NCBI RefSeq assembly: GCF_002251295.1
Contig: NZ_NPJA01000002.1
Location: 1 to 64,000 of the forward strand
Source of the DNA: Prevotella sp. P5-50
GTDB lineage: Bacteria > Bacteroidota > Bacteroidia > Bacteroidales > Bacteroidaceae
DNA length: 64,000 nucleotides
Direction: 5' to 3'
Below the pieces are notes generated by a model. The model ran no database searches, was not told the origin of the DNA, and worked only from the letters and a program-made list of their open reading frames with translations. A program made the translations under genes and the position numbers. This document shows positions 26,234 through 33,488 of this stretch, in pieces; the stretch's first letter is position 1, and every line of letters starts with the position of its first letter.

Positions 26234-28378
26234 ATGATGAAACTAAACAAAACATTTATGACAATTGGACTGGCTTCGGGCATCATACTGATGTCAGAAG
26301 CTTCTGCAATGACCACCATGTCAGGAGCGGAAAGAGTCAACCCCTTGCTCATTGAAAGCAAACTGCCTTTTGGCGCTCCCGATTTCAATGTGATCAACGA
26401 GGCAGACTATTTGCCTGCTATTGAAGCAGCTGTGAAAATTCAACGCGACAATATCAAGAAGATTGTCAATAGTAAGGAAACACCGACCTTTGCAAACACA
26501 ATCCTGCCCTATGAAGAGAGTGGGGTGTTGCTTGACCGTATCAGTAATGTATTCTTCGGACTGACCAGCGCACACAAAACAAAGGTTATTGCCGATACAG
26601 AAGAGAAGGTGACGCCGATTCTTGCTGATTTGGAAAATGAGATTACATTCAATCCTGAACTCTTCAAACGCATAAAATATGTCTATGAGCATGAGAAAAA
26701 TCAGCTCAAGGGCGAAGATGCAAGACTGTTGGAAGTCATTTATAAAGGCTTCGTCAGGGCTGGCGCACTGCTCTCTGCCAGCGACATGGAGCGGATGAAG
26801 CAAATCAATATGCGACTCTCAAAACTCAGTCAGCAATGGGGAAAACTCTTGTCTGATGCTACCAATCATGCTGTCGTATGGATCAATACCAAAGACGAAT
26901 TGGCTGGACTCTCAGAGGCTGATATTGCACAGTGTGAGAAAGATGCACAGAGTAGGGGAGGCAAGGCTCCTTATTGTATTGTGATCATCAATACCACACA
27001 GCAGCCCATCCTGGCAAACCTCGCCAATCGCGATGTGCGACGTCGGGTATATGAGGCTTCTATACACCGGGCAGATGGTACTAATCCTCAGTTCAATACT
27101 TTCTCTATTGTTGTTGAAACAGCCAAACTGCGTGCTGAAAAGGCGAAGTTGATGGGCTACGACAATTATGCTGACTATTCCCTGGAAAAAGCCATGGCAA
27201 AAAATTCGGGCAATGTATATAATTTCCTCCATCAGCTGATTGCTGATTATTCACCAAAGGCAGACCAGGAAACGAAGGCGATAGAAGACTATGCTAAAAA
27301 GACTATGGGCAGCGACTTTAAGTTGCAACCCTATGACAGGTTCTATTTTTCATCGAAAATGAAAAAAGAACAACTCAACATTTCCGACGACGAGATCAAA
27401 CCTTATTTTAATATCGACAGCGTACAGGTCAATGGCGTTTTCTATGCAGCCCATCGTGCCTATGGATTGACTTTCAAGCAGCGCAAAGATTTTCCGACCT
27501 ACCATCCCGACATGAAGGTCTTTGAGGTAATCGACAAAGATGGAAAACCCATTGCACTCTTCTATAGCGACTATTTCCGTCGCCCCACAAAGCGTGGCGG
27601 TGCGTGGATGAGTGCCTTTGCCAAACAATGCGGACTGCGTCATCAATTGCCTGTCATTTATAATGTGTGCAACTTTGCCAAAGCACCGGACGGTCAGCCT
27701 ACCCTCATCACTTGGGATGAGGTCTGCACACTCTTCCATGAGTTTGGACATGCTCTCCATGGCATACTCTCTGATTGCAAATACAACACATTATCCGGAA
27801 CTGCCGTACCTCGCGATTTCGTAGAAATGCCTTCACAGTTTAATGAGTCATTTGCCACAGTACCCGAAGTGTTCGACCATTTCGCGCGCCATACACAGAC
27901 AGGAGAACCCATGCCTGAGGCACTTAAAGAGCGTATGTTGAAATCCATCAGTTTCCATGCAGCCTATGCCTTGGGAGAGAATCTCGCTGCCACTTGTCTT
28001 GATATGGCTTGGCACCACATCGGCCAGCAAGAGATTCCTACTGCCGATAAAGCCCAGGAGTTTGAAAGACAGGCGTTGCAGCAAGTGGGATTGCTCAACA
28101 ACCAAATACCGCCTCGTTACATCACCTCGTATTTCAACCACGTATGGGGTGGAGGATATGCAGCAGGTTATTACAGTTATCTGTGGACAGAGGTGCTGGC
28201 AGTAAATGTAGCTGACTATTTTGCCAAGCATGGTGCTTTGAATCCTGCCGTAGGTCAGGCTTTCCGTGACAAGATTCTCAGCAGAGGCAATACCAAAGAC
28301 CAGATGTTGATGTTTACAGACTTTACCGGTATGCAACAGCCAGATGCTTCTGGCTTGCTGAAGGCAAGAGGACTTTGA
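26234..28378 (+). CDS. dcp: M3 family metallopeptidase (peptidyl-dipeptidase Dcp type)
   Basis: A 714-residue zinc peptidase with the HEFGH motif (His502, Glu503, His506) and a downstream Glu-rich segment (FNESFATVPEVFDHFARH). An N-terminal signal peptide (IGLASGIILMSEASAM) indicates export. Dcp-type enzymes release C-terminal dipeptides, which complements the neighbouring DPP-IV acting from the N-terminus. The length and overall order agree with bacterial Dcp. An oligopeptidase A-like specificity cannot be excluded. Confidence 0.9.
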   Translation: MMKLNKTFMTIGLASGIILMSEASAMTTMSGAERVNPLLIESKLPFGAPDFNVINEADYLPAIEAAVKIQRDNIKKIVNSKETPTFANTILPYEESGVLLDRISNVFFGLTSAHKTKVIADTEEKVTPILADLENEITFNPELFKRIKYVYEHEKNQLKGEDARLLEVIYKGFVRAGALLSASDMERMKQINMRLSKLSQQWGKLLSDATNHAVVWINTKDELAGLSEADIAQCEKDAQSRGGKAPYCIVIINTTQQPILANLANRDVRRRVYEASIHRADGTNPQFNTFSIVVETAKLRAEKAKLMGYDNYADYSLEKAMAKNSGNVYNFLHQLIADYSPKADQETKAIEDYAKKTMGSDFKLQPYDRFYFSSKMKKEQLNISDDEIKPYFNIDSVQVNGVFYAAHRAYGLTFKQRKDFPTYHPDMKVFEVIDKDGKPIALFYSDYFRRPTKRGGAWMSAFAKQCGLRHQLPVIYNVCNFAKAPDGQPTLITWDEVCTLFHEFGHALHGILSDCKYNTLSGTAVPRDFVEMPSQFNESFATVPEVFDHFARHTQTGEPMPEALKERMLKSISFHAAYALGENLAATCLDMAWHHIGQQEIPTADKAQEFERQALQQVGLLNNQIPPRYITSYFNHVWGGGYAAGYYSYLWTEVLAVNVADYFAKHGALNPAVGQAFRDKILSRGNTKDQMLMFTDFTGMQQPDASGLLKARGL

Positions 28379-28389
28379 TAGATTCTGCT

Positions 28390-28761
28390 ATGAAACAATT
28401 ATTATTGGTATGTGTAGGAAGCTTTTTGGGCGGTGGACTTCGATATCTTGTATCGAAGTTCACAAGCCAATGGCTTGCCTTCACTTTCCCAATGGGAACT
28501 TTCATCGTCAATGTATTGGGATGTTTCCTTATCGGCATTCTTTCAGGATGTGCAATAGGGGGACATCTCTCGCCAAATGCTAAGCTATTGTTGGTTACTG
28601 GCTTTTGTGGCGGTTTTACCACATTCAGTACCTTTATGAACGAGAATTTGCTTTTAGCACGAGATGGCCAACAATCCTTAACGCTACTTTATATGGTATT
28701 AAGTCTTTTCTGTGGACTTATAGCGGTTATCGTAGGTTATTGGCTGGCAAGTAAATTATAG
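28390..28761 (+). CDS. crcB: Fluoride ion transporter CrcB/Fluc
   Basis: A 123-residue four-helix membrane protein. Visible signatures are GSFLGGGLRYLVS near the N-terminus, GTFIVNVLGCFLIG (the conserved Asn) and GFCGGFTTFSTF (the phenylalanine/threonine track). Fluc channels are dual-topology dimers that expel fluoride. I start it at the ATG at 28390 rather than the TTG at 28375. It lies 11 bases downstream of dcp, and no fluoride riboswitch is visible in that gap, so it depends on upstream transcription. Confidence 0.92.
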   Translation: MKQLLLVCVGSFLGGGLRYLVSKFTSQWLAFTFPMGTFIVNVLGCFLIGILSGCAIGGHLSPNAKLLLVTGFCGGFTTFSTFMNENLLLARDGQQSLTLLYMVLSLFCGLIAVIVGYWLASKL

Positions 28762-28770
28762 ACTATTCAT

Positions 28771-28922
28771 TAAGCCAGATGAGCAGAGTTCAGTTCACTT
28801 AAACTCTGCCATGGCGAGAAGAGGTGCCATGAAATGTAACGTTTTCGTTAAGCCAGATGAACAGAATAAAGCTCGCTTTAATTCTGCCATGGCGAGAAAA
28901 GGTGCCGTGAAACGGAACGATC
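28771..28922. repeat. Two tandem hairpin repeats (repeat E)
   Basis: Two units of about 76-80 bp run head to tail from TTAAGCCAGATGAgCAGA to TGCCATGGCGAGAAnAGGTGCC. Unit 1 has the stem GCAGAGTT/AACTCTGC; unit 2 has CAGAAT/ATTCTG extended by AAAG/CTTT. The arms differ between units but still pair. A partial third unit, TTAAGCCAAATGAGCAGAA, occurs at about 33070. The open frame through here (28811-29083) is a by-product of the repeat. Confidence 0.8.
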
Positions 28923-28989
28923 TATACCTAAAACCGAGGGTTGAGTCGATTAAAGAAGACAATGTGGAGTCAAATTGCTCCATGACCCG

Positions 28990-29174
28990 AAAATTTACCT
29001 CCAAAAGGAGTGAGTTTCCAAATTTAATTTGTAACTTTGCTAAGTCTATCGTCGGATTCTCTTGTTTATTTTTGCAACACTAAAACAAGTGAATTCTTCG
29101 ACATGGCAAAATTCTGGGCCGCTCGGCTCTGCCGCTTGACTTGTTCAAGAATTTTTGGTTGCCCAGGAGCTTAA
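28990..29174 (+). promoter_or_regulatory. Promoter/leader cassette, copy 1
   Basis: The order is CCAAAAGGAGTGAG, a -7 box TAACTTTGC (29032-29040), a second -7-like TATTTTTGC (29067-29075), then AAGTGAATTCTTCGACATGG. The ATG at 29103 opens a 23-codon frame (MAKFWAARLCRLTCSRIFGC then PGA) ending at 29174, just before the DUF1593 gene. AACAAGT and ACTTGTT arms around the short frame could pair, and GCCG-CT-CGGC is a small hairpin inside it. The same order recurs in front of the MFS gene. Whether the short frame is translated is unknown. Confidence 0.5.
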
Positions 29175-29212
29175 AAAGTTTAATTAATAATAGTGTTGCG
29201 AAATTATGGACA

Positions 29213-30652
29213 ATGGGACATGCTACTAAACTACAATGGGGAATCGCTGGAGTGCTGGGCACCTTGCTTCTAGGCTCAATGCAAACTGCAGCGAAAACAA
29301 TTGCGGATTCCTCCCTGAAACCACGGATTGTCGTTCTGACGGATATTGCACCGACAGACATTGAACCCGATGACATGGAATCAATGGTCCGCCTGCTGGT
29401 CCATGCTGACCTTTATGAAATAGAGGGACTGATTGCGACAGGAGGATGGAACAACTGCGGGAGAAGTTATCCGGACGAATGGATGGAAAACATGCAGAAA
29501 GTAATTAATGCCTACGAGAAGGATCTACCGAATCTAATGAAACGATCCGGACAAAAGGGTTTTCTGCCAGTAGAAAAGGAAGCTGGCAAACAAACGTTGG
29601 GCTATTGGCCAAGTGTTGCCTATTTGCGTAGCAGGACTGCATTTGGCAGCAGAGATTTAGGTGTAGCCAAACTTGGAGAGAAGAATCGCTCACAAGGTAG
29701 CAAAATGATTATCGACTTAGTTGACGAAAAGGACGACCGTCCCTTATGGGTCTTGGTTTGGGGCGGTGCAAATACACTGGCTCAAGCGATATGGACTGTC
29801 AAGCAGGAACGAAGCGAAACGGAAGTTAGAAAGTTTGTGAATAAGTTGTGTGTTTATACAATTACAGACCAAGATGTATGCGGAGGCCCCCCTGTGGATT
29901 ATGCCTTCAGTTCTCATCAATGGATCCGCAAGACTTGCGGCAAGGATATCCGCTTTTTCTGGGACGACAGCGCCTGGATCGTGCAGAACGCCATAGGAAG
30001 CCAGAATTGGAACGAATACGCAACTCATATACAAAATCACGGGAATCTAGGGAAAATATATCCGAAAAACAAATACGGAGTGGAAGGCGACACTCCTTCT
30101 TTCCTACATGTAACCCCAAATGGATTAAACGATCCGACCGTATGTAGCCAGACAGGTTGGGGTGGCTATTTCCGATGGGGACTGTCACCAGACAGTCTGA
30201 CAACATGCTACACAAATGCAGATCCGGCAGTCAAATGCATATCGGAGAAATATGAAAAATACTTCTATCCCGCAATATTCGCCAACTTCGTAGCACGTAT
30301 GGATTGGGCTGCATACGGCAAAGGAAACCGTAACCCGATAGTCATCGTAAACGGTAAAAAGGGATTGAGTCCGATTATAATTGAACCAAAAACAGAAGAG
30401 GAACTCCAGTTAAACGCTTCAGAATCTGCGGACCCGGATAAAGATAAACTGACTTTTCATTGGTGGATAATGCCGGAAGCGGGTACTTACACCTCAACGG
30501 TAAGTATCAGAGAGGCAGACAAAGCTAAAGCCTTTCTACCTATCCCCCAAGATGCGGCAGGAAGAGAACTGCATATAATCTGTGAAGTGACAGACAATGG
30601 AACTCCTGCACTGACGAGTTACAGAAGGGTCATCATCCGCCCAAAACGATGA
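29213..30652 (+). CDS. DUF1593 nucleoside hydrolase-like secreted protein
   Basis: A 479-residue protein from the Met at 29213, which opens a signal peptide (GIAGVLGTLLLGSMQTAAK). The N-terminal domain resembles the nucleoside hydrolase fold, with the Asp-rich motif LTDIAPTDIEPDDMES in the place of the DxDxxxDD calcium site. The C-terminal part (from about 360) reads like the Ig-like domain of PF07632/DUF1593 proteins (IEPKTEEELQLNASES, GTPALTSYRRV). These proteins are found with polysaccharide-degrading enzymes, and the substrate is not known. A GH43 gene follows 44 bases later, which supports a role in glycan use. Codon use is more mixed than in the flanking housekeeping genes. Confidence 0.82.
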   Translation: MGHATKLQWGIAGVLGTLLLGSMQTAAKTIADSSLKPRIVVLTDIAPTDIEPDDMESMVRLLVHADLYEIEGLIATGGWNNCGRSYPDEWMENMQKVINAYEKDLPNLMKRSGQKGFLPVEKEAGKQTLGYWPSVAYLRSRTAFGSRDLGVAKLGEKNRSQGSKMIIDLVDEKDDRPLWVLVWGGANTLAQAIWTVKQERSETEVRKFVNKLCVYTITDQDVCGGPPVDYAFSSHQWIRKTCGKDIRFFWDDSAWIVQNAIGSQNWNEYATHIQNHGNLGKIYPKNKYGVEGDTPSFLHVTPNGLNDPTVCSQTGWGGYFRWGLSPDSLTTCYTNADPAVKCISEKYEKYFYPAIFANFVARMDWAAYGKGNRNPIVIVNGKKGLSPIIIEPKTEEELQLNASESADPDKDKLTFHWWIMPEAGTYTSTVSIREADKAKAFLPIPQDAAGRELHIICEVTDNGTPALTSYRRVIIRPKR

Positions 30653-30696
30653 CACGCCAGTAAACGAACATATTACTATTTTAAACCAATTATACA

Positions 30697-32196
30697 ATGA
30701 AAAAGAAAAACATCCAGACCTCCGTTTTATCAATGGTCATTGCTGCATGTTTGATATCTCACCAGCAAAATGCGCAGGCCGGAGAAAATCCGTCCTTGCA
30801 AAATGATTCCGTGCCTTATGTAACCATGCCGGACGTTTCCCCTAAACTCACCACAGGAGATGGAAATCCCCTGCTGGATTTTATGTTTACAGCGGATCCA
30901 ACTGCAGTAGAATATAATGGCAGAATTTATGTGTACGCAACAAACGATCAGCAACAATATGATTCAATAGGCGGTTACGGAAAAAACTCCTACGAATACA
31001 TCAAATCTCTGGTGATGATGTCTTCCGATGACATGACAAACTGGACCTATCATGGAATTATTAAAACAGACAGCATTGCCCCATGGATAAAAACATCATG
31101 GGCACCGTCGATCGCAAAACGTGAGGAAGCGGACGGCAAGACTCACTTCTACCTCTATTTCTCCAATAGCGGTGATGGAACTGCAGTGCTGACATCCACA
31201 TCCCCCATAGGACCGTGGTCAAGCCCGCTGAATCATAGTTTGGTAGACACAAATACTCCCGGCATAGCAGGAGAATGCAAAGCCGCTTTCGATCCGGGTG
31301 TAGTCATCGATGACAAAGGAAGAGGTTGGCTGACAGTAGGCGGAGGATGTGCTCGCATTATGCGTTTGGGAAAAGACATGATTAGTGTGGATGGCCCGAT
31401 AAAGCCCATCAGGGCTCCCCATCATTTCGAAGCTAACGAATTAAACTACATCAACGGCACATACGTTTATACTTATAACATAGATTGGCAAGATTTTAGC
31501 GACTGGCCTCTCCAGACAGAGAAACCAACCACCTGTTGCATGAGTTACATGACTAGCAAAACTCCGCTGGTAACCAAAAGTTGGAAATACCAGCACAACT
31601 ATATGAAAAACCCTGGAGATTATGGATATGACTACAGCAACAATCATACACATCTAAACAAATTCCGCGGGAAATGGTATGTATTCTATCATACAATGAG
31701 TTTGCAACATAGTTTCAATACAACAGCTGGTTATCGTAATGTTTGTGTCGATGAAATACAAGTTGACGAGAATACCGTGAATATCCACATGGGTAATCAG
31801 ACTCTGAAAGGCGCAAAACAGATACAGCCGATGAATCCGTTCATCATCCAGCAGGCTGAAACCACAGCAGCCACACAAGGTGTCAAGTTCACAAATGGAA
31901 AAAGCATCGGGGACATGTATGCCGTTACCGTTCCCAACAAGACTGGCATCATTGCTGTCAGAGGTGTGGCATTCAACAAAGTACCTTCCAGTCTGGAAAT
32001 TAAGGCATCCGGAAACGGAATCATAGAAGTCCGCCGGGATAGGCCGGACGGAGAAGTCATAGCTTCAATCAAAGTCGGTACCCCGCAAATGAAACTCATA
32101 GAATCCCAACTTCAAAAGAATATGACAGGTACAATGGACCTCTGTTTTGTCCTAAAAGGAAACAATATCACATTCGACGAATGGAAGTTCAAATGA
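30697..32196 (+). CDS. Glycoside hydrolase family 43 with C-terminal CBM-like domain
   Basis: A 499-residue exported protein (signal peptide MVIAACLISHQQNAQA). The five-bladed propeller of GH43 is marked by the base Asp67 in FTADPTAVEYNG, the Asp in AAFDPGVVIDD, and a candidate acid Glu in HHFEANELNYI (245 or 248). Residues from about 375 form a beta-sandwich-like module similar to CBM6. GH43 enzymes cut arabinan, xylan or galactan side chains, and the exact bond is not decidable. It forms a pair with the upstream DUF1593 gene and ends in a strong terminator. Confidence 0.88.
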   Translation: MKKKNIQTSVLSMVIAACLISHQQNAQAGENPSLQNDSVPYVTMPDVSPKLTTGDGNPLLDFMFTADPTAVEYNGRIYVYATNDQQQYDSIGGYGKNSYEYIKSLVMMSSDDMTNWTYHGIIKTDSIAPWIKTSWAPSIAKREEADGKTHFYLYFSNSGDGTAVLTSTSPIGPWSSPLNHSLVDTNTPGIAGECKAAFDPGVVIDDKGRGWLTVGGGCARIMRLGKDMISVDGPIKPIRAPHHFEANELNYINGTYVYTYNIDWQDFSDWPLQTEKPTTCCMSYMTSKTPLVTKSWKYQHNYMKNPGDYGYDYSNNHTHLNKFRGKWYVFYHTMSLQHSFNTTAGYRNVCVDEIQVDENTVNIHMGNQTLKGAKQIQPMNPFIIQQAETTAATQGVKFTNGKSIGDMYAVTVPNKTGIIAVRGVAFNKVPSSLEIKASGNGIIEVRRDRPDGEVIASIKVGTPQMKLIESQLQKNMTGTMDLCFVLKGNNITFDEWKFK

Positions 32197-32214
32197 TACC
32201 TTCCAGCAGATGAC

Positions 32215-32255
32215 AAGGAGGGTGCATTGCCCATTATGATGCACCCTCCTTTTTG
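32215..32255 (+). terminator. Terminator after GH43
   Basis: A perfect 13-bp stem (AAGGAGGGTGCAT / ATGCACCCTCCTT) with an 11-base loop and a TTTTT tail, 18 bases after the stop. Confidence 0.92.
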
Positions 32256-32318
32256 TTGCCAGGTATTTGTGGGAAATACTAAATTATAGTCTTGTGGAAT
32301 TAATGGTAATGTCGCTCT

Positions 32319-32428
32319 CTGTTGGAGAGAACGTCAATCGCTGGGGGAGAGAACGCCAATCGCCTGTCACGATAACGCCAATCGCCAGTCACGAGAACGT
32401 CAATCGCCAGTCGTGAGAACGCCATGCG
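32319..32428. repeat. Five exact 22-bp tandem units
   Basis: Unit ends fall at 32340, 32362, 32384, 32406 and 32428. The consensus is CCnGTCACGAGAACGyCAATCG. All five units are exactly 22 bp, twice the 11-bp period of the array at 32833. Confidence 0.9.
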
Positions 32429-32634
32429 CTAAAACACAGCATTTAGTACCAATTTCACATCTCATGTCTTGTTCTGACCAGTTACTCGGATTTTTTATGA
32501 TCCACGGAATACACGGCACCTTGATAAACTGTTGTTTCTCATCTAAATAGTGTGGTTTTTGATGGGATTTTGCCTCTGTAATATTAAAAAACCTAAAACA
32601 GTAGTTAAATAAAATTAAAATCCGGCCAAAGGGG

Positions 32635-32667
32635 TTGACAACGGGGGGCGTGATATTGTATCTTTGC
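32635..32667 (+). promoter_or_regulatory. Promoter upstream of the 11-bp array
   Basis: TTG at 32635-32637, 21-base spacer, TATCTTTGC at 32659-32667. Transcription from here would run through the 11-bp phased array. No promoter-like box of this quality points the other way. Confidence 0.6.
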
Positions 32668-32750
32668 ACGCGAACCCAAGGTTGATTTCCAAAACAAGGA
32701 TGAGGCCTTTGCAATAAACCACAAGTCTTATCAATTAAAAATTCCTAATT

Positions 32751-33092
32751 ATGTTTACAAATGCAACTCTAAACATCTCAAACTGGTTACAACAGAAGGA
32801 CCATGGTTCTTCGATTTACACCCGACCAGTTCTCGATAACTTTTCGTTCGGTTCTCGTTGGGTTCTCGTTAGGTCCTCGTTCGTCTCTCGTTCGTCTCTC
32901 GTTGCTTATTCGTTAGTCTATCGAAGACCGAACGAGGACCGAACGAGGAACAAGCGAAAAACGAACGAAAGAGCAACGAATGTCGGTCGAGAAAATAGCG
33001 AGAAACTATCGAAAATTCGACGAGAAACTGCTCAACTTGATGGGAAAGGCAGCTTTCTGGCTCCTAACGTTAAGCCAAATGAGCAGAACTGA
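32751..33092 (+). CDS. Doubtful small open frame across the 11-bp array
   Basis: The frame codes for 113 residues from the ATG at 32751 and lies 84 bases after a good -7 box. The first 20 residues (MFTNATLNISNWLQQKDHGS) look ordinary, but the rest is dictated by the 11-bp repeat read in all three frames and has the composition of a repeat translation (rich in R, S and N). I recognise no family. It could be a real short protein whose 3' part was overrun by the repeat, or not a gene at all. Confidence 0.2.
   Translation: MFTNATLNISNWLQQKDHGSSIYTRPVLDNFSFGSRWVLVRSSFVSRSSLVAYSLVYRRPNEDRTRNKRKTNERATNVGRENSEKLSKIRRETAQLDGKGSFLAPNVKPNEQN
32833..33023. repeat. Inverted array with exact 11-bp phasing
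   Basis: TCG occurs at 32833, 32844, 32855, 32866, 32877, 32888, 32899, 32910 and 32921. From the central palindrome TCGA at 32921-32924 the pattern switches to CGA at 32922, 32933, 32944, 32955, 32966, 32977, 32988, 32999, 33010 and 33021. The left units resemble GTTCGGTTCTC, and the right units GAACGAGGACC, its approximate reverse complement. The period is not a multiple of three, which argues against coding. Confidence 0.95.
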
Positions 33093-33135
33093 ATTACTTT
33101 TGTACTTACAGGACTTAGGCCAAATAATCCACACA

Positions 33136-33181
33136 CCCAGGGTATTACCCTAGGCTATGAAAATTTTGCCCCATTCGGGGC
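33136..33181. repeat. Paired GC hairpin element
   Basis: Two small hairpins in tandem: CCCAGGGT-ATT-ACCCTAGG (33136-33154, one mismatch) and GCCCC-ATTC-GGGGC (33168-33181). Similar double-hairpin units are scattered between genes in Bacteroides and Prevotella genomes. After it, 33210-33290 holds diverged scraps of repeat A (GTCATGGAAACAGGTCA, CAAGCGTTACAATATAACAG). Confidence 0.7.
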
Positions 33182-33339
33182 GTTAGTAACCTATCAAGCA
33201 ATGGCGGGGGTTAGAATGTCATGGAAACAGGTCAATGATATCCATTTCAAGCGTTACAATATAACAGTTTCCTAAAACGCAAACGGATGACAGCGGATGA
33301 ACCAAAAGGGGCATCCAATGCACCGCAATAGAAAATATT

Positions 33340-33488
33340 CCTGCAAAAGGAGTGGGGGGTGTGAGATTTTATTTGTACTTTTGTCATGTCAGAGCTTGAT
33401 TTGCTTGTTTCGCGACAGTAAGAAAAGTGAATTTTCTGACATGGCAAAATATAAGCAAAATAGAAATGAAACAACTGAAAGAGAATGA
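33340..33488 (+). promoter_or_regulatory. Promoter/leader cassette, copy 2
   Basis: The order is CTGCAAAAGGAGTGGGG, a -7 box TACTTTTG (33376-33383), then AAGTGAATTTTCTGACATGG. The ATG at 33441 opens a 15-codon frame (MAKYKQNRNETTERE) that ends at 33488 and overlaps the MFS start at 33466 in another frame. It parallels copy 1 at 28990-29174. Confidence 0.5.

Noticed and set aside
28375..28389. TTG start for crcB overlapping dcp
   Set aside because: The ATG at 28390 gives the normal CrcB N-terminus; the five extra residues are not expected.
28811..29083. A 90-codon frame with an internal peptide repeat (MARRGAMK, MARKGAVK)
   Set aside because: The peptide repeat is the translation of the tandem hairpin repeat E, and the units are best explained as DNA or RNA structure.
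29084..29165. Insertion-sequence end with terminal inverted repeats (AACAAGT/ACTTGTT)
   Set aside because: The arms are short, no transposase gene lies inside or nearby, and no target duplication is visible.
32319..33023. CRISPR array
   Set aside because: Units are 22 bp and 11 bp without distinct spacers, and no cas genes are present.
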